Positions 15,561 through 24,601 of a DNA stretch of 64,000 nucleotides are shown here, one piece after another. The stretch spans positions 120,355 to 184,354 of the forward strand of contig NZ_JACERN010000006.1 of assembly GCF_013911085.1 (NCBI RefSeq), given 5' to 3'. The notes beneath the pieces are model-generated. The model saw only the letters and a list, made by a program, of their open reading frames with translations. It was not told the DNA's origin and made no database searches. This DNA comes from Aquitalea aquatica (GTDB lineage: Bacteria > Pseudomonadota > Gammaproteobacteria > Burkholderiales > Chromobacteriaceae). The translations under genes and the position numbers were made by a program. Position 1 is the stretch's first letter; each line of letters begins with the position of its first letter.

Positions 15561-17717
15561 TTACCACTGGTAGCTGAGGGTGGCGCTGATATTGCGCTTC
15601 TCGCCGTAGTAGCAGGCATAGCTGCTGTAGCACGAGGCAATGTAAGTCTTGTTGCTGAGGTTGTTGGCGTTGATCTGCAGCGTGCTGCCTTTCAGCGACG
15701 GACTGAACTGCCCCAGTTGCAGACGCAGGCGCAGGTCGTACAGGGTGACACCCGGAATGGTCAGGGTATTGGCGCTGTCAGCCCACATCCACGAGGTACG
15801 GCGTACCCCGCCACCCAGATTGATGCCGCTGTCAAAGGCGTAATCCAGCCAGGCAGTCGCCTTGTGGGCCGGGGCCAGATAGGGCGTCTTGCCCTGGTTG
15901 CTGCCCTCGGTGACCTGCATGTCGGTATAGGTGTAGCTGGCCAGCAGCGACAGCTGCTTGCTCAGCTTGGCATTGGCTTCCAGTTCCACACCGCGCGAGC
16001 GCACCTTGCCGATGGGGTCGTAGCTGAAGCTGATGGCGTTGTACTGGGCCACATTGCTTTGCTGCAGCTCATACACCGCGGCGGACAGCTGGATATCGCT
16101 GGTGGGCTGGTAGCGCAGGCCGGCTTCGCTCTGTTTGCTCTGCATCGGCTTGAGCACATTGCCATGGCTGTCGGTGGCATAAGCCTGGCTGGGGTCGAAG
16201 CCCTCGCTATAGCTCAGGTAGGGAGCCAGGCCGTTTTCTGCCTCATACACCAGACCCAGCCGGCCGGTGGTCTTGCCACCTTCCCAGCTGGTGCGGCTGC
16301 CGGTACCGGTATTGGTTTCCGATACCTTGGCCTGGTCGTGGCGCAGGCCGGCGGTCAGTTTCCAGTTGCCCAGCGCCATCTGGTCCTGCAGGTAGACGCC
16401 GGTCTGGTCGCGCTTGCGGTCGAAGTATTTGTAAGACAGCGGATGGCTGCTGTCGTCGTACACGGTGTTGAAGGGATTGATGGTGGTGCCGGTGTAGGTA
16501 TAGGAGTTGTCGCCCTTGTTGCGGCTGGTCTGGTAGTCCAGCCCGGCCAGCACGGTGTGCTTCATCCCCAGTGCATTGAAGCGGGCTTCCAGGCTGTTGT
16601 CGATGATGTGGGCGGTGGAGCGCTCGTTGGAGCGGGCATAGGTGCGGTTGAGTAGGTCCGAGCTGTCGGATACCCAGCCGACATCGGAATACTGGCTCAG
16701 GTCGGTCTTGCTCAGTTGCAGGCGGTATTGCTGGCGGAAGGTCAGCGCGTCGTTGAAGCGGTGTTCCAGCTGATAGCCATAGTATTGCTGCTCGCGGCTC
16801 ATGCCGTCGCCACTGGAGCCTTCGTTGAAGTCGGGGGAGATGGTCTTGCCATTATGCGGGACCACGGTGCCGTAATAGGGCAGGGTGCCGTGGTAGCCGG
16901 TGCTGGGGTCTTTCTGCAAATAGGCCTGCAGCAGCAGATTGGTGCTGTCGCTGATTTTCCAGTTGAGCGAAGGGGCCAGCACATAGCGCTCGGTACTGGC
17001 ACCGTTTTGTTGCTGGTCGGCGGCGCTGCCCTTGGCCACCAGGCGGTAGGACAGGTCGTCGCGGCCGGCCACGGCACCGCCAAAATCCAGCCCCAGACTG
17101 CGTTGCTGGCGGTTGCCCACGGTCAGTGACAGCTCGTGGTAGTCCTCTTGCAAGGGGCGCTTGCTGGTGATGGCCACCACGCCACCGGGCGAGGCCTGGC
17201 CATAGCTGGCCGAGGCCGGCCCGCGTATCACGTCCAGCCTTTCCACCGCATAGGGGTCGATCTGCAGGGTGTTGTAGCCGTCCGGATCACCAAACAGCCG
17301 CAGGCCATCGAGGAATTCATTGGCGGTGGGATGGTCGCTGAAGCCGCGCAGCACGATGTAGTCGTAGCGGGTGGTGGAGCCCACCGCACCGCTGAACACC
17401 CCCGGCGTGTAGTTGAGCGCTTCGCTGATGGTGCGCGGTTTCTGGTCTTCGATCTGCTGGCGGGTGACGACCGAGACAGCTTGCGGAATCTGCGCCAGCG
17501 GGGTGTCGGTCTTGCTGGCGCTCTTGCTGCTGCCCACCTGGTAGCCCTGGGTGGGGGCCAGTGCATCGGGGCGCTGTTCTGCGCTAACCGTTACCGTTTC
17601 CAGTGTGCTGCTGTCGGCGGCATAAGCCTGCTGTACGGCCAGTGCCAGTGTGGCCACGCACAGGGTTCTCCCCAGTTGGCGGCCTGCTTGCTGGCGTCTG
17701 TTGCTGCTTGTCATCAC
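15561..17717 (-). CDS. TonB-dependent ferric-siderophore receptor
   Basis: 718 aa. Signal peptide to about residue 33 (ALAVQQAYA). TonB box near LETVTVSA. Plug domain about 60-170 with IPQAVSVVTRQQIEDQKPRTISEALNYTPGV, YIVLRGF and ERLDVIRGPASASYGQASPGGVV. A 22-strand barrel follows, ending ISATLSYQW with the terminal aromatic residue needed for outer-membrane insertion. The pattern is the FhuA/FoxA/FpvA siderophore type. Its stop is close to a bidirectional terminator. It is divergent from the siderophore operon across a Fur box, so it most likely imports the hydroxamate siderophore made next door. The exact ligand is inference. Confidence 0.93.
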   Translation of the reverse strand: MMTSSNRRQQAGRQLGRTLCVATLALAVQQAYAADSSTLETVTVSAEQRPDALAPTQGYQVGSSKSASKTDTPLAQIPQAVSVVTRQQIEDQKPRTISEALNYTPGVFSGAVGSTTRYDYIVLRGFSDHPTANEFLDGLRLFGDPDGYNTLQIDPYAVERLDVIRGPASASYGQASPGGVVAITSKRPLQEDYHELSLTVGNRQQRSLGLDFGGAVAGRDDLSYRLVAKGSAADQQQNGASTERYVLAPSLNWKISDSTNLLLQAYLQKDPSTGYHGTLPYYGTVVPHNGKTISPDFNEGSSGDGMSREQQYYGYQLEHRFNDALTFRQQYRLQLSKTDLSQYSDVGWVSDSSDLLNRTYARSNERSTAHIIDNSLEARFNALGMKHTVLAGLDYQTSRNKGDNSYTYTGTTINPFNTVYDDSSHPLSYKYFDRKRDQTGVYLQDQMALGNWKLTAGLRHDQAKVSETNTGTGSRTSWEGGKTTGRLGLVYEAENGLAPYLSYSEGFDPSQAYATDSHGNVLKPMQSKQSEAGLRYQPTSDIQLSAAVYELQQSNVAQYNAISFSYDPIGKVRSRGVELEANAKLSKQLSLLASYTYTDMQVTEGSNQGKTPYLAPAHKATAWLDYAFDSGINLGGGVRRTSWMWADSANTLTIPGVTLYDLRLRLQLGQFSPSLKGSTLQINANNLSNKTYIASCYSSYACYYGEKRNISATLSYQW

Positions 17718-17831
17718 GCATCGTCCTTGAGTTCTTGCTTGCCGCGCCCGGCCCCTGCCGGGCTTGTGTCATGGCGGCATCGGCCATGCCTCGTGCTTGG
17801 GCAGGATGGCAGGCTGATGCAATAATGCTAT

Positions 17832-17846
17832 TGATAATCGTTATCA
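17832..17846. promoter_or_regulatory. Fur box
   Basis: TGATAATCGTTATCA is a perfect inverted repeat (TGATAA-TCG-TTATCA) matching the core of the Fur consensus GATAATGATAATCATTATC. It lies in an AT-rich stretch between the divergent TonB receptor and siderophore operon, so iron-Fur repression of both is expected. Confidence 0.85.
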
Positions 17847-17889
17847 TTCGCAATATTATTGTGAAAATTCTGATTCGGGAGTGGGATTC

Positions 17890-17982
17890 ATGAGCAAGCA
17901 ACAGCGAGTCGTCAGCCATATCGCGGGTGGTCTGTCCTGTAGCGGCGCAACGGGCCGGTGTTGCCCGCTGCGCCAGCCCTGA
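17890..17982 (+). CDS. Possible 30-aa leader ORF
   Basis: A 30-codon frame beginning MSKQQRVVSHIAGG and ending RCCPLRQP lies 44 bases after the Fur box, with GGGAG 9 bases before its ATG. It contains three cysteines, two adjacent (RCCP). Position after an iron-controlled promoter suggests a leader peptide, but nothing shows that it is translated and I recognise no family. Confidence 0.3.
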   Translation: MSKQQRVVSHIAGGLSCSGATGRCCPLRQP

Positions 17983-18062
17983 CCGGCACACGGCCTGCAC
18001 GCGCTGCGGCCGTGGCCGGCCTCCCACCCGCTGGCCTGACCAGCACACGGAGAGCGACCCGA

Positions 18063-18125
18063 ATGAAACTGACTTTTGTCCTGCAAGCAGCAAGTGACGC
18101 CACGCAGCGGAGGATGGCGCGATGA
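18063..18125 (+). CDS. Possible 20-aa coupling ORF before the siderophore hydroxylase
   Basis: A 20-codon frame starting MKLTFVLQAASD has GGAG upstream. Its TGA overlaps the hydroxylase ATG by four bases (ATGA at 18122-18125), the same arrangement used between real genes of this operon. It may couple ribosomes onto the hydroxylase start. The hydroxylase also has its own GGAGG, so the ORF could equally be chance. Confidence 0.35.
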   Translation: MKLTFVLQAASDATQRRMAR

Positions 18126-19441
18126 ACGGCAAGATTCACGATTTCGTGGCCATTGGTATAGGCCCCTTCAATCTGGGCCTGGCCTGCCTGACCCAGCCGC
18201 TGGAAGGGCTGGACGGTGTATTCCTGGATCAGGCAACGGGTTTTGACTGGCACCCGGGCATGTTGCTGGAAAACGCCACCCTGCAAACGCCCTTCCTGGC
18301 GGATCTGGTGACGCTGGCCGACCCCACCAGCCGTTTCAGTTTTCTCAACTACCTGAAAAGCAGCGGGCGGATTTACGCTTTTTACATCCGCGAAGATTTC
18401 TTCATGCTGCGCCAGGAATACAACCAGTACTGCCAGTGGGTATGCGCCCAGCTGGACAGCCTGCGCTGGCAGCGCCAGGTAGAGCGGGTGGAGTACGACG
18501 AAATCAACAGCCTCTACCAGGTGTATTGCCAGAATCTGGCCAGCGGCGAGCTGGAGCTGTACCGCGCCCGCCATCTGGTGCTGGGCACTGGCACCGTGCC
18601 GCTGTGGCCGGAGTGCTGCCAGTCGGTAGCGCGGCAGGCCAGCCATTCGGCTAGCTATCTGGCCGACAAGGCGGCGCTGCAGCGCCAGCCATCCATCACC
18701 ATTGTCGGCAGCGGCCAGAGCGCGGCAGAGATTTACTACGACCTGCTGCAGGACATCGACCGCTACGGCTACCAGCTGAACTGGCTGACCCGTTCGCCGC
18801 GTTTCTTCCCGCTGGAATACACCAAGCTGACGCTGGAGCTGACCTCGCCGGAGTATGTGGATTACTTCCACCGGCTGTCGCTGCCGCAGCGCGACCAGCT
18901 GTTGCAACAGCAAAAAGGCCTGTTCAAGGGCATCAATGCCAGCCTGATCAACGACATCCACGAACTCTTGTACCGCAAGCACCTGAACGGCACACCGGCC
19001 ACCATATTGCTGGCCAATACCGCGCTCAGCGACTGCCGCTATGACAAGGCGCAAGGGCATTTCCAGCTGGAACTGCAGCAATTGGAGCAGCAAAAGCGCT
19101 TCAGTCTGCAAACAGCCGGGCTGGTGCTGGCGACCGGCTATGGCTACCGCCAGCCGGCCTTCCTTGCGCCGATTGCCGGCCGTATCCGCCGTGACGAACG
19201 TGGCCGTTTTGCCGTGGCACGCGATTACAGCATCGATGCCGAGCATCGCCTGTTCGTGCAAAACGCCGAGCTGCACACCCACGGCCTGTCGTCGCCGGAT
19301 CTGGGCATGGCCTGCTATCGCAATGCGCGGCTGATTCGCAGCATCAGCGGGGTGGAGCATTACCCGGTGGAGCAGCGTATTGCCTTCCAGCAATTCACCG
19401 CACCGGACAGCCTGCCTGATCCGGAAAGACTCAGCGCATGA
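18122..19441 (+). CDS. Siderophore amine N-hydroxylase (IucD/AlcA/PubA family)
   Basis: 439 aa flavin monooxygenase. FAD motif FVAIGIGPFNLGLACL at residues 8-23, then LLENATLQTPFLADLVTLADPTSRFSFLNYL, the FFMLRQEYNQYCQWV block, NADPH motif ITIVGSGQSAAEIYYDLL (about 196-213) and the C-terminal ATGY motif in LVLATGYGYRQP. The family N-hydroxylates lysine, ornithine, cadaverine or putrescine, the first step of hydroxamate siderophores. First full gene of the Fur-controlled operon; its stop overlaps the exporter start (ATGA). With a single NIS synthetase downstream, a diamine substrate (putrescine or cadaverine) is more likely than free lysine, but this is inference. Confidence 0.92.
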   Translation: MNGKIHDFVAIGIGPFNLGLACLTQPLEGLDGVFLDQATGFDWHPGMLLENATLQTPFLADLVTLADPTSRFSFLNYLKSSGRIYAFYIREDFFMLRQEYNQYCQWVCAQLDSLRWQRQVERVEYDEINSLYQVYCQNLASGELELYRARHLVLGTGTVPLWPECCQSVARQASHSASYLADKAALQRQPSITIVGSGQSAAEIYYDLLQDIDRYGYQLNWLTRSPRFFPLEYTKLTLELTSPEYVDYFHRLSLPQRDQLLQQQKGLFKGINASLINDIHELLYRKHLNGTPATILLANTALSDCRYDKAQGHFQLELQQLEQQKRFSLQTAGLVLATGYGYRQPAFLAPIAGRIRRDERGRFAVARDYSIDAEHRLFVQNAELHTHGLSSPDLGMACYRNARLIRSISGVEHYPVEQRIAFQQFTAPDSLPDPERLSA

Positions 19442-20616
19442 GGCGGGCCTTGCTGACGCTCAGCACGCTGGCGGTGGTGGGCGATGCGGTACTGCTGCCG
19501 TTTTACCCGCAGTACTTCGCCAGCCGCTTCGGCGTGGAAGATGCCCGGCTGGTGGGCAACTATCTGGCCGCGCTATGCCTGGTGGTGATGCTGGCGCTGC
19601 CGCTGTGGGCGCGGCTGGCGCGGCGGGTGGAGTTGCTGCGGCTGCTGCCCTTCACCCAGCTGGCGGCAGCGCTGCTGTGTGTTGCCTGCTATGCCGCCGA
19701 CAGCATGATGCTGTTCTGGCTGGCTTCGCTGGCCATGGTGGGCTGCAAATCCAGCTATCTGCTGATCTACCCGCGGCTGATGAGCCAGGCCGCACCGCAG
19801 GAGCATGCCGGGCTGATCGGCCTGCTGTCGGTCATCGTCCACTTTGGTGGCATCGCCGGGGCTTTGCTGGGCGGGGTATTGCTGGGCCTGTTGCCAGCCC
19901 ACCATGCCTTCTTGCTGATGGCACTGGCTGATCTGGCGCAGATGGGTTTGTGCCTGTGGCTGCTGCGCGTACCGCTACCGGCCTTGCCGCAGGCTGCTGC
20001 ACCGGCTAGCAGCGCGGGCGAACACCCGCCGCAAGCGGCTGGCGGCTTGTGGCGGCTGGGTTTGCTGATGCTGCTGTTTTACTGCAGCGCCTATCTGGTG
20101 CGTGGCTTCTTTGCCCTGTACTGGCAGCAGCAAAGCGGGCTGGACAACAGCACGCTGGCGGCGGCGGTGTTTGCCTTGCCAGCGCTGCTGGCCTTGCTGG
20201 GCCTGTGGCACAACCAGCGCCGGCAGCGGCGCGCTCAGCCACCGGCTGGCAGTACCAGCAGCCTGCTGCTGCTGGGGGTGGGCGGCTTGCTGCTGCAGGC
20301 GCTGCCGCAGCTGCCACTGCTGTTGCTGGGGCGCTGCCTGTTCGGCTGGGCCTTGTTCCAGCTGACGGTGCGGCTGGATTTGCAGCTATTCCGCCTGAGT
20401 ACCCCGCTGCATTACGCCCGTGATTACAGCCGCATCAATCTGTGCCAGAACCTGGGCGTGCTGCTGTCGTCCAGTGCGGCCGGTGCGCTGGTGGCCAGTT
20501 ACGGCCTGGCCGCGCCCTTTGTGGTGGCGGCGCTGGGGCTGCTGCTGTGCCTGCTGGCCTATCCACTGTTATTGCCCGGCGTGCGGCCACCACTTTCCCA
20601 AGGAGTTTGCTCATGA
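19438..20616 (+). CDS. MFS transporter, probable siderophore exporter
   Basis: 392 aa with about twelve hydrophobic segments and a long Ala/Pro-rich central loop (near residues 180-200). MFS-like elements include LPLWARLARRVELLRLLPF after TM2 and the repeat fold in the second half. It starts inside the hydroxylase stop (ATGA, 19438-19441) and its stop overlaps the acyltransferase start (20613-20616). An MFS protein embedded between hydroxylase and acyltransferase of a NIS operon is the usual export route for the finished siderophore, as with AlcS in the alcaligin system. Direction and substrate are inferred from context. Confidence 0.85.
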   Translation: MRRALLTLSTLAVVGDAVLLPFYPQYFASRFGVEDARLVGNYLAALCLVVMLALPLWARLARRVELLRLLPFTQLAAALLCVACYAADSMMLFWLASLAMVGCKSSYLLIYPRLMSQAAPQEHAGLIGLLSVIVHFGGIAGALLGGVLLGLLPAHHAFLLMALADLAQMGLCLWLLRVPLPALPQAAAPASSAGEHPPQAAGGLWRLGLLMLLFYCSAYLVRGFFALYWQQQSGLDNSTLAAAVFALPALLALLGLWHNQRRQRRAQPPAGSTSSLLLLGVGGLLLQALPQLPLLLLGRCLFGWALFQLTVRLDLQLFRLSTPLHYARDYSRINLCQNLGVLLSSSAAGALVASYGLAAPFVVAALGLLLCLLAYPLLLPGVRPPLSQGVCS

Positions 20617-21209
20617 GCACGCTTGACCTTGCTCCGCTGTTTTCCCATCAGCTTGCCGGCATGGGCGAGTTCAGCCTTTATCCGCTGCGGGTGCCGCAGG
20701 ACATGCCGCTGCTGCACGACTGGGTTGGCCGCGATTACGCCCGTTACTGGGGCATGCAGCAGTGCGATCTGGCTGCGGTCACCGCCGCCTATGCCCAATT
20801 GCAGGACAGCGGCCATGCCCAGGCACTGCTAGGCCATCTGGACGGTGTGCCGGCCTTCCTGATCGAGCGTTACGACCCGGCGCACGACGTGCTGGGCCAG
20901 CACTACCCGGTGCAGCCGGGCGATATCGGTATGCATCTGCTGCTGGCTCCACCTTTGCAGCCGCGCAGCGGTTTCAGCCGGGCGGTGATGCTGACCGTGC
21001 TGGCTGCGCTGTTTGCCGACCCGGCCGTGGCGCGGGTGGTGGTGGAGCCGGATGTGCGCAATGACAAGATCCACCGCCTCAACCGCTATGCCGGCTTCGT
21101 CTATCAGGGCGAGATCCAGCTGCCGCACAAGCGCGCTGTCCTGGCTTTTTGCAGCCGGGCGCAGTTTGCAGCGGCCTGCGCGACCGCCCAGCCCGCTTGT
21201 GCAGTCTGA
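20613..21209 (+). CDS. Siderophore acyltransferase (AlcB/IucB-type GNAT)
   Basis: 198 aa from the ATG at 20613 with AAGGAG upstream; a longer frame from 20442 is only a shadow of the exporter gene. Residues FSLYPLRVPQDMPLLHDWVGRDYARYWGM, DIGMHLLLAPP and VVVEPDVRNDKIHRLNRYAGFVYQGEIQLPHKRAVL are the hallmarks of the RimJ/RimL-like GNAT group that acylates N-hydroxy diamines or hydroxylysine with acetyl- or succinyl-CoA. It lies between exporter and NIS synthetase. Succinylation would fit a macrocyclic dihydroxamate product. Confidence 0.9.
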   Translation: MSTLDLAPLFSHQLAGMGEFSLYPLRVPQDMPLLHDWVGRDYARYWGMQQCDLAAVTAAYAQLQDSGHAQALLGHLDGVPAFLIERYDPAHDVLGQHYPVQPGDIGMHLLLAPPLQPRSGFSRAVMLTVLAALFADPAVARVVVEPDVRNDKIHRLNRYAGFVYQGEIQLPHKRAVLAFCSRAQFAAACATAQPACAV

Positions 21210-21268
21210 TCTCCGATTTTTCCGGCCGCCGCACCTGCGGGCTGCGCGGTCGTCACGCAAGGAACACC

Positions 21269-23077
21269 ATGCAAACGCCTAGCCATCAACACCCGCAACA
21301 ACTGGTTCAACATCTGCAGCCGGCCATCTGGGCCAAGGTTAACCGCCTGCTGCTGCGCAAGGCTATTGCCGAGTTCTCCCACGAGCTGTTGCTGGCGCCA
21401 CAATTGCAACAGCAGCAGGGCGACTGGGGCGAATACCGCCTGCCCATTCCGGATGGCAGCGGGGAATACACCTTCCGCGCCCGTGTACTGGCGCTGGAGC
21501 ACTGGCTGATCGATGCCGCTTCGCTCAGCCGCAGCCTGCACGGTGCGCCGGCTGCGCTGGACGCCCTGGCCTTCATCATCGAATTCAAGGCAGTGCTGGG
21601 CATTGGCGACGACATGATGCCGGTGTACCTGGAAGAGATCAGCAGCACCCTGTATGGCAGTGCCTACAAGCATGCCCGTGGCGGGCTGAGTGCCGAGGAG
21701 CTGACCCGTGCCGATTTCCAGTCGGTGGAAACCTCGATGATGGAAGGGCATCCGGGCTTTGTCGCCAATAACGGCCGTATCGGCTTCGATGCGGTGGATT
21801 ACCTGCGCCATGCGCCGGAAGCTGCGGCACCGCAGCGCCTGATCTGGCTGGCGGTGCACAAGTCGCGTGCCACCTTCTCGTGCGCGGCCGATCTGGACTA
21901 CCAGCGCCTGTTGCAAGAAGAGCTGGGCAGTGAGGCGCTGGCCGGTTTTGCCCGCCAGCTGGCCGCGCAGCAACTGGAGATGGACGACTACCTACTGATG
22001 CCGGCCCACCCCTGGCAGTGGTTCAACAAGCTGGCCATTTCCTTTGCCCCGGAAGTGGCACAGCGCCATATCGTCTGCCTGGGTTATGGCGAGGATGCCT
22101 ATCTGGCGCAGCAGTCCATCCGCACCTTCTACAACATCAGCCAGCCGCAGCGCCGCTATGTGAAAACTGCGCTGTCCATTCTCAATATGGGCTTCATGCG
22201 CGGGCTGTCGCCGTATTACATGCTGGCCACCCCGGCCATCAACGACTGGATCCGCCAACTGGTGGACAGCGATGCCTACCTGCATCAGCAGGGCTTTGCC
22301 ATCCTGCGGGAAGTGGCTTCCATCGGTTTTCGCAATCCCTATTTCGATGGCGGCATCAGCAAGGATTCGCCGTACAAGAAGATGTTGTCGGCGCTGTGGC
22401 GCGAAAGCCCGGCCTCGCTGCTGGGACCGGGCAAACGGCTGATGACCATGGCCGCGCTATTGCACATCGATGCTGCCGGAGAGTCCTTGCTGGCGGCGCT
22501 GATCCACAGTTCCGGGCTGGATGCGCGCAGCTGGGTGGCGCGCTATCTGCAAGCCTATCTGGCGCCGCTGCTGCACTGCTTCTATGCCCACGAGCTGGTG
22601 TTCATGCCGCATGGGGAAAACCTCATCCTGCAGCTGGAAAACAATATCCCGCAGCGCGCCATCATGAAGGACATTGCCGAAGAAGCCGCCATCCTGAATC
22701 CGGATGCCGCCCTGCCGCCTGCCGTGGCACGGCTGGCGGTGAAGGTGCCGGAGGAGATGAAGCTGCTGGCGCTGTTTACCGATGTGTTCGACGGCTTCTT
22801 CCGTTACCTGGCAGCCATTCTGGATGAACACTGCGACTTGCCAGAGCAGGCGTTCTGGCAAGAGGTGGCCCAGTGCGTGCGTGATTACCAGGCGCAATTC
22901 CCGCAGCTGGCCGAGCGCTTTGCCCGCTACGACCTGTTCGTGCCGGAGTTTGCCCGCTCATGCCTGAATCGCCTGCAGTTGGGCAATAACCAGCAGATGC
23001 TGGATCTGGCCAATCCGGCCGGCAATCTGAAGTTTGCCGGCACCCTGCGCAATCCACTGGCCGGCCATGCCGTTTGA
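21269..23077 (+). CDS. NIS siderophore synthetase (IucA/IucC family, AlcC/PubC/DesD-like)
   Basis: 602 aa from the ATG at 21269 (AAGGAACACC-ATG); the open frame to 21149 overlaps the preceding gene. NRPS-independent siderophore synthetases adenylate a carboxylate and join it to an amine. Family blocks seen: SVETSMMEGHPGFVANNGRIGFD (ATP/substrate region), LMPAHPWQW, RTFYNISQPQRRYVKTALSI, KKMLSALWRESP, and HCFYAHELVFMPHGENLILQLENNIPQRAIMKDI near the C-terminal lobe. It is the only NIS synthetase in the cluster; aerobactin-type pathways need two. That suits one enzyme doing both oligomerisation and macrocyclisation (alcaligin, putrebactin, bisucaberin). The last 11 bases overlap the FhuF-like gene. 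Confidence 0.93.
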   Translation: MQTPSHQHPQQLVQHLQPAIWAKVNRLLLRKAIAEFSHELLLAPQLQQQQGDWGEYRLPIPDGSGEYTFRARVLALEHWLIDAASLSRSLHGAPAALDALAFIIEFKAVLGIGDDMMPVYLEEISSTLYGSAYKHARGGLSAEELTRADFQSVETSMMEGHPGFVANNGRIGFDAVDYLRHAPEAAAPQRLIWLAVHKSRATFSCAADLDYQRLLQEELGSEALAGFARQLAAQQLEMDDYLLMPAHPWQWFNKLAISFAPEVAQRHIVCLGYGEDAYLAQQSIRTFYNISQPQRRYVKTALSILNMGFMRGLSPYYMLATPAINDWIRQLVDSDAYLHQQGFAILREVASIGFRNPYFDGGISKDSPYKKMLSALWRESPASLLGPGKRLMTMAALLHIDAAGESLLAALIHSSGLDARSWVARYLQAYLAPLLHCFYAHELVFMPHGENLILQLENNIPQRAIMKDIAEEAAILNPDAALPPAVARLAVKVPEEMKLLALFTDVFDGFFRYLAAILDEHCDLPEQAFWQEVAQCVRDYQAQFPQLAERFARYDLFVPEFARSCLNRLQLGNNQQMLDLANPAGNLKFAGTLRNPLAGHAV

Positions 23078-23849
23078 CGCCACAGCCGCAGGCGAGGGCA
23101 GTGCGCTGGGCCGCTTGCTACAGCAGCTGGCCCAGGCGCTGCCCGGTCTGGATGGCCGCATAGGCGAGGCCGCCGCCGCCGAGTTTGCCCTGGCGGCGGC
23201 CGGCTCGGCCATTGGCCAGTTGCTGCAGCATTTGCGCAGCCGGCATCCGGAGGCTGGCCCGCATTACTGGGGCTGCCGTAGCTGGGGCCTGCTGCTGTGG
23301 CAGCCGGCTTACGCCACGGTGCTGGCGGTGGAGCTGGCGGGAGCTCTACCGGATTGGAGCTCCATGCAGCAATGCCTGCTGCCCGGCATGGTGGCCGGTT
23401 TTTCCCTGCCGGCGCAGCCGCTGCGCCATGGGTCGGCCGCCAGTCTGCGCCAGCCGGCGGCAGCGCAGCTGGCCGCCATCGCCGCCACCGTGTTGCCGCA
23501 ACTGGTCGCGCAGCAGCCCTTGCATGCCAAGCTGGCCCGCCGGCTGCTGGCCGATTGCGTGGTAGCGGCCCTGCTGCTGCTGCAGCGGCTGCAGCCGGCG
23601 CGCGACAACGCGGCCATCGAACAATTGACCGGGCAATGGCTGAGCGCACTGGGCTTGCCGCAGGCCAGCGGTGTGTGGCCGGTAACGCTGGAAAACGGCG
23701 GCGAGCGGCTGGCACTGGCACGGCGTGCCTGCTGCCAGCATTTCCGCCGCTGTGATGGTGCGCTGTGCAGCACCTGCCCGAAATTGCAAGTAACAGCGCG
23801 TGTGGCGCTGCTGAGAGAGGAGTGGGCGCAGCATGCTGACCCTGCGTGA
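23067..23849 (+). CDS. Siderophore-iron reductase, FhuF-like
   Basis: 260 aa from the ATG at 23067, overlapping the synthetase end by 11 bases. The C-terminus carries Cys222, Cys223, Cys234 and Cys237 in the exact C-C-x10-C-x2-C pattern that holds the unusual 2Fe-2S cluster of FhuF. These cytoplasmic or membrane-associated proteins reduce ferric hydroxamates and release iron. The rest is divergent and Ala/Leu-rich, as common in this family. It overlaps the ATPase gene by 17 bases. The motif and hydroxamate context make the role likely. Confidence 0.88.
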   Translation: MPFDATAAGEGSALGRLLQQLAQALPGLDGRIGEAAAAEFALAAAGSAIGQLLQHLRSRHPEAGPHYWGCRSWGLLLWQPAYATVLAVELAGALPDWSSMQQCLLPGMVAGFSLPAQPLRHGSAASLRQPAAAQLAAIAATVLPQLVAQQPLHAKLARRLLADCVVAALLLLQRLQPARDNAAIEQLTGQWLSALGLPQASGVWPVTLENGGERLALARRACCQHFRRCDGALCSTCPKLQVTARVALLREEWAQHADPA

Positions 23850-24600
23850 TATCCGTGTGGAGCGGCAAGGCCGTAGCGTATTGCAACTGCCGGCCTTGCA
23901 GCTGGATGGCCGGGCTTTCACCGTCATCCTGGGGCATAACGGCTCCGGCAAATCCACCTTGATGAATCTGCTGGCGCGCCAGTTGCAGCCCGATCAGGGA
24001 CAGTTGCAACTGGATGGCCAGCCGCTGAACCGGCTGTCGGCGCGGCAGTTTGCCCGTGCCGTGGCTTACCTGCCGCAGCGCCTGCCCGAGGTAGCCGGCC
24101 TGACCGTGGCCGAGCTGGTGGGGCTGGGGCGCTATCCCTGGCAGGGCGCTTTTGGCCGCTGGAGCGCAGCAGACAGCGCCATCGTGGCCGAGGCCATGCG
24201 CGCTGCCGACGTGACGCAGCATGCCGCACACGAGGCCGAGCTATTGTCTGGCGGCGAGCGCCAGCGCGCCTGGATCGCCATGCTGCTGGCGCAGCAGTCG
24301 CCGCTATTGTTGCTGGACGAACCGACTTCGGCGCTGGACCTGGCACACCAATACCAGCTGATGGGCCTGCTGCGGCAGCTTAACCGCGACAGCGGCCGTG
24401 GCGTGGTGGTGGTGCTGCACGACATCAATCTGGCGGCACGCCATGCCGACCGCATCGTGGCCCTGCAGCAAGGACGGCTGTATTTCGATGGCTCGCCGCT
24501 GGAGTTGTTGCACTCGCCGCGTCTCTCGGGGCTGTACGGGGTGGATATCCAGTTGCTGCCGCAAGCCGGCCAGCCCTGTCCGGTCGCGGTGGTGGCCTGA
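23833..24600 (+). CDS. Ferric-siderophore ABC transporter ATP-binding protein (FhuC-like)
   Basis: 255 aa ABC ATPase: Walker A GHNGSGKST (about residues 34-42), Q-loop region AYLPQRLPEVAGLTV, signature LSGGERQRAWIAMLLAQQ, Walker B LLLLDEPTSALD and switch His in VVVLHDINLAARHADRIV. The pattern is the FhuC/FecE/BtuD class that powers siderophore import. It begins 17 bases inside the FhuF-like gene and ends one base before the permease. Energises the permease that follows. Confidence 0.92.
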   Translation: MLTLRDIRVERQGRSVLQLPALQLDGRAFTVILGHNGSGKSTLMNLLARQLQPDQGQLQLDGQPLNRLSARQFARAVAYLPQRLPEVAGLTVAELVGLGRYPWQGAFGRWSAADSAIVAEAMRAADVTQHAAHEAELLSGGERQRAWIAMLLAQQSPLLLLDEPTSALDLAHQYQLMGLLRQLNRDSGRGVVVVLHDINLAARHADRIVALQQGRLYFDGSPLELLHSPRLSGLYGVDIQLLPQAGQPCPVAVVA

Positions 24601-24601
24601 G

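Larger units (their letters stand above)
17718..18121. other. Divergent iron-control region with small leader ORFs
   Basis: About 400 bases separating the receptor from the siderophore hydroxylase. It holds the Fur box (17832-17846), an AT-rich promoter stretch (about 17818-17880), and two small forward ORFs with plausible ribosome sites. The GC-rich part 17983-18062 shows no clear gene. Confidence 0.7.

Noticed and set aside
17912..19393. 493-codon minus-strand frame opposite the siderophore hydroxylase
   Set aside because: Fully antisense to a recognisable flavin hydroxylase and also crosses the leader region; no motifs of its own.
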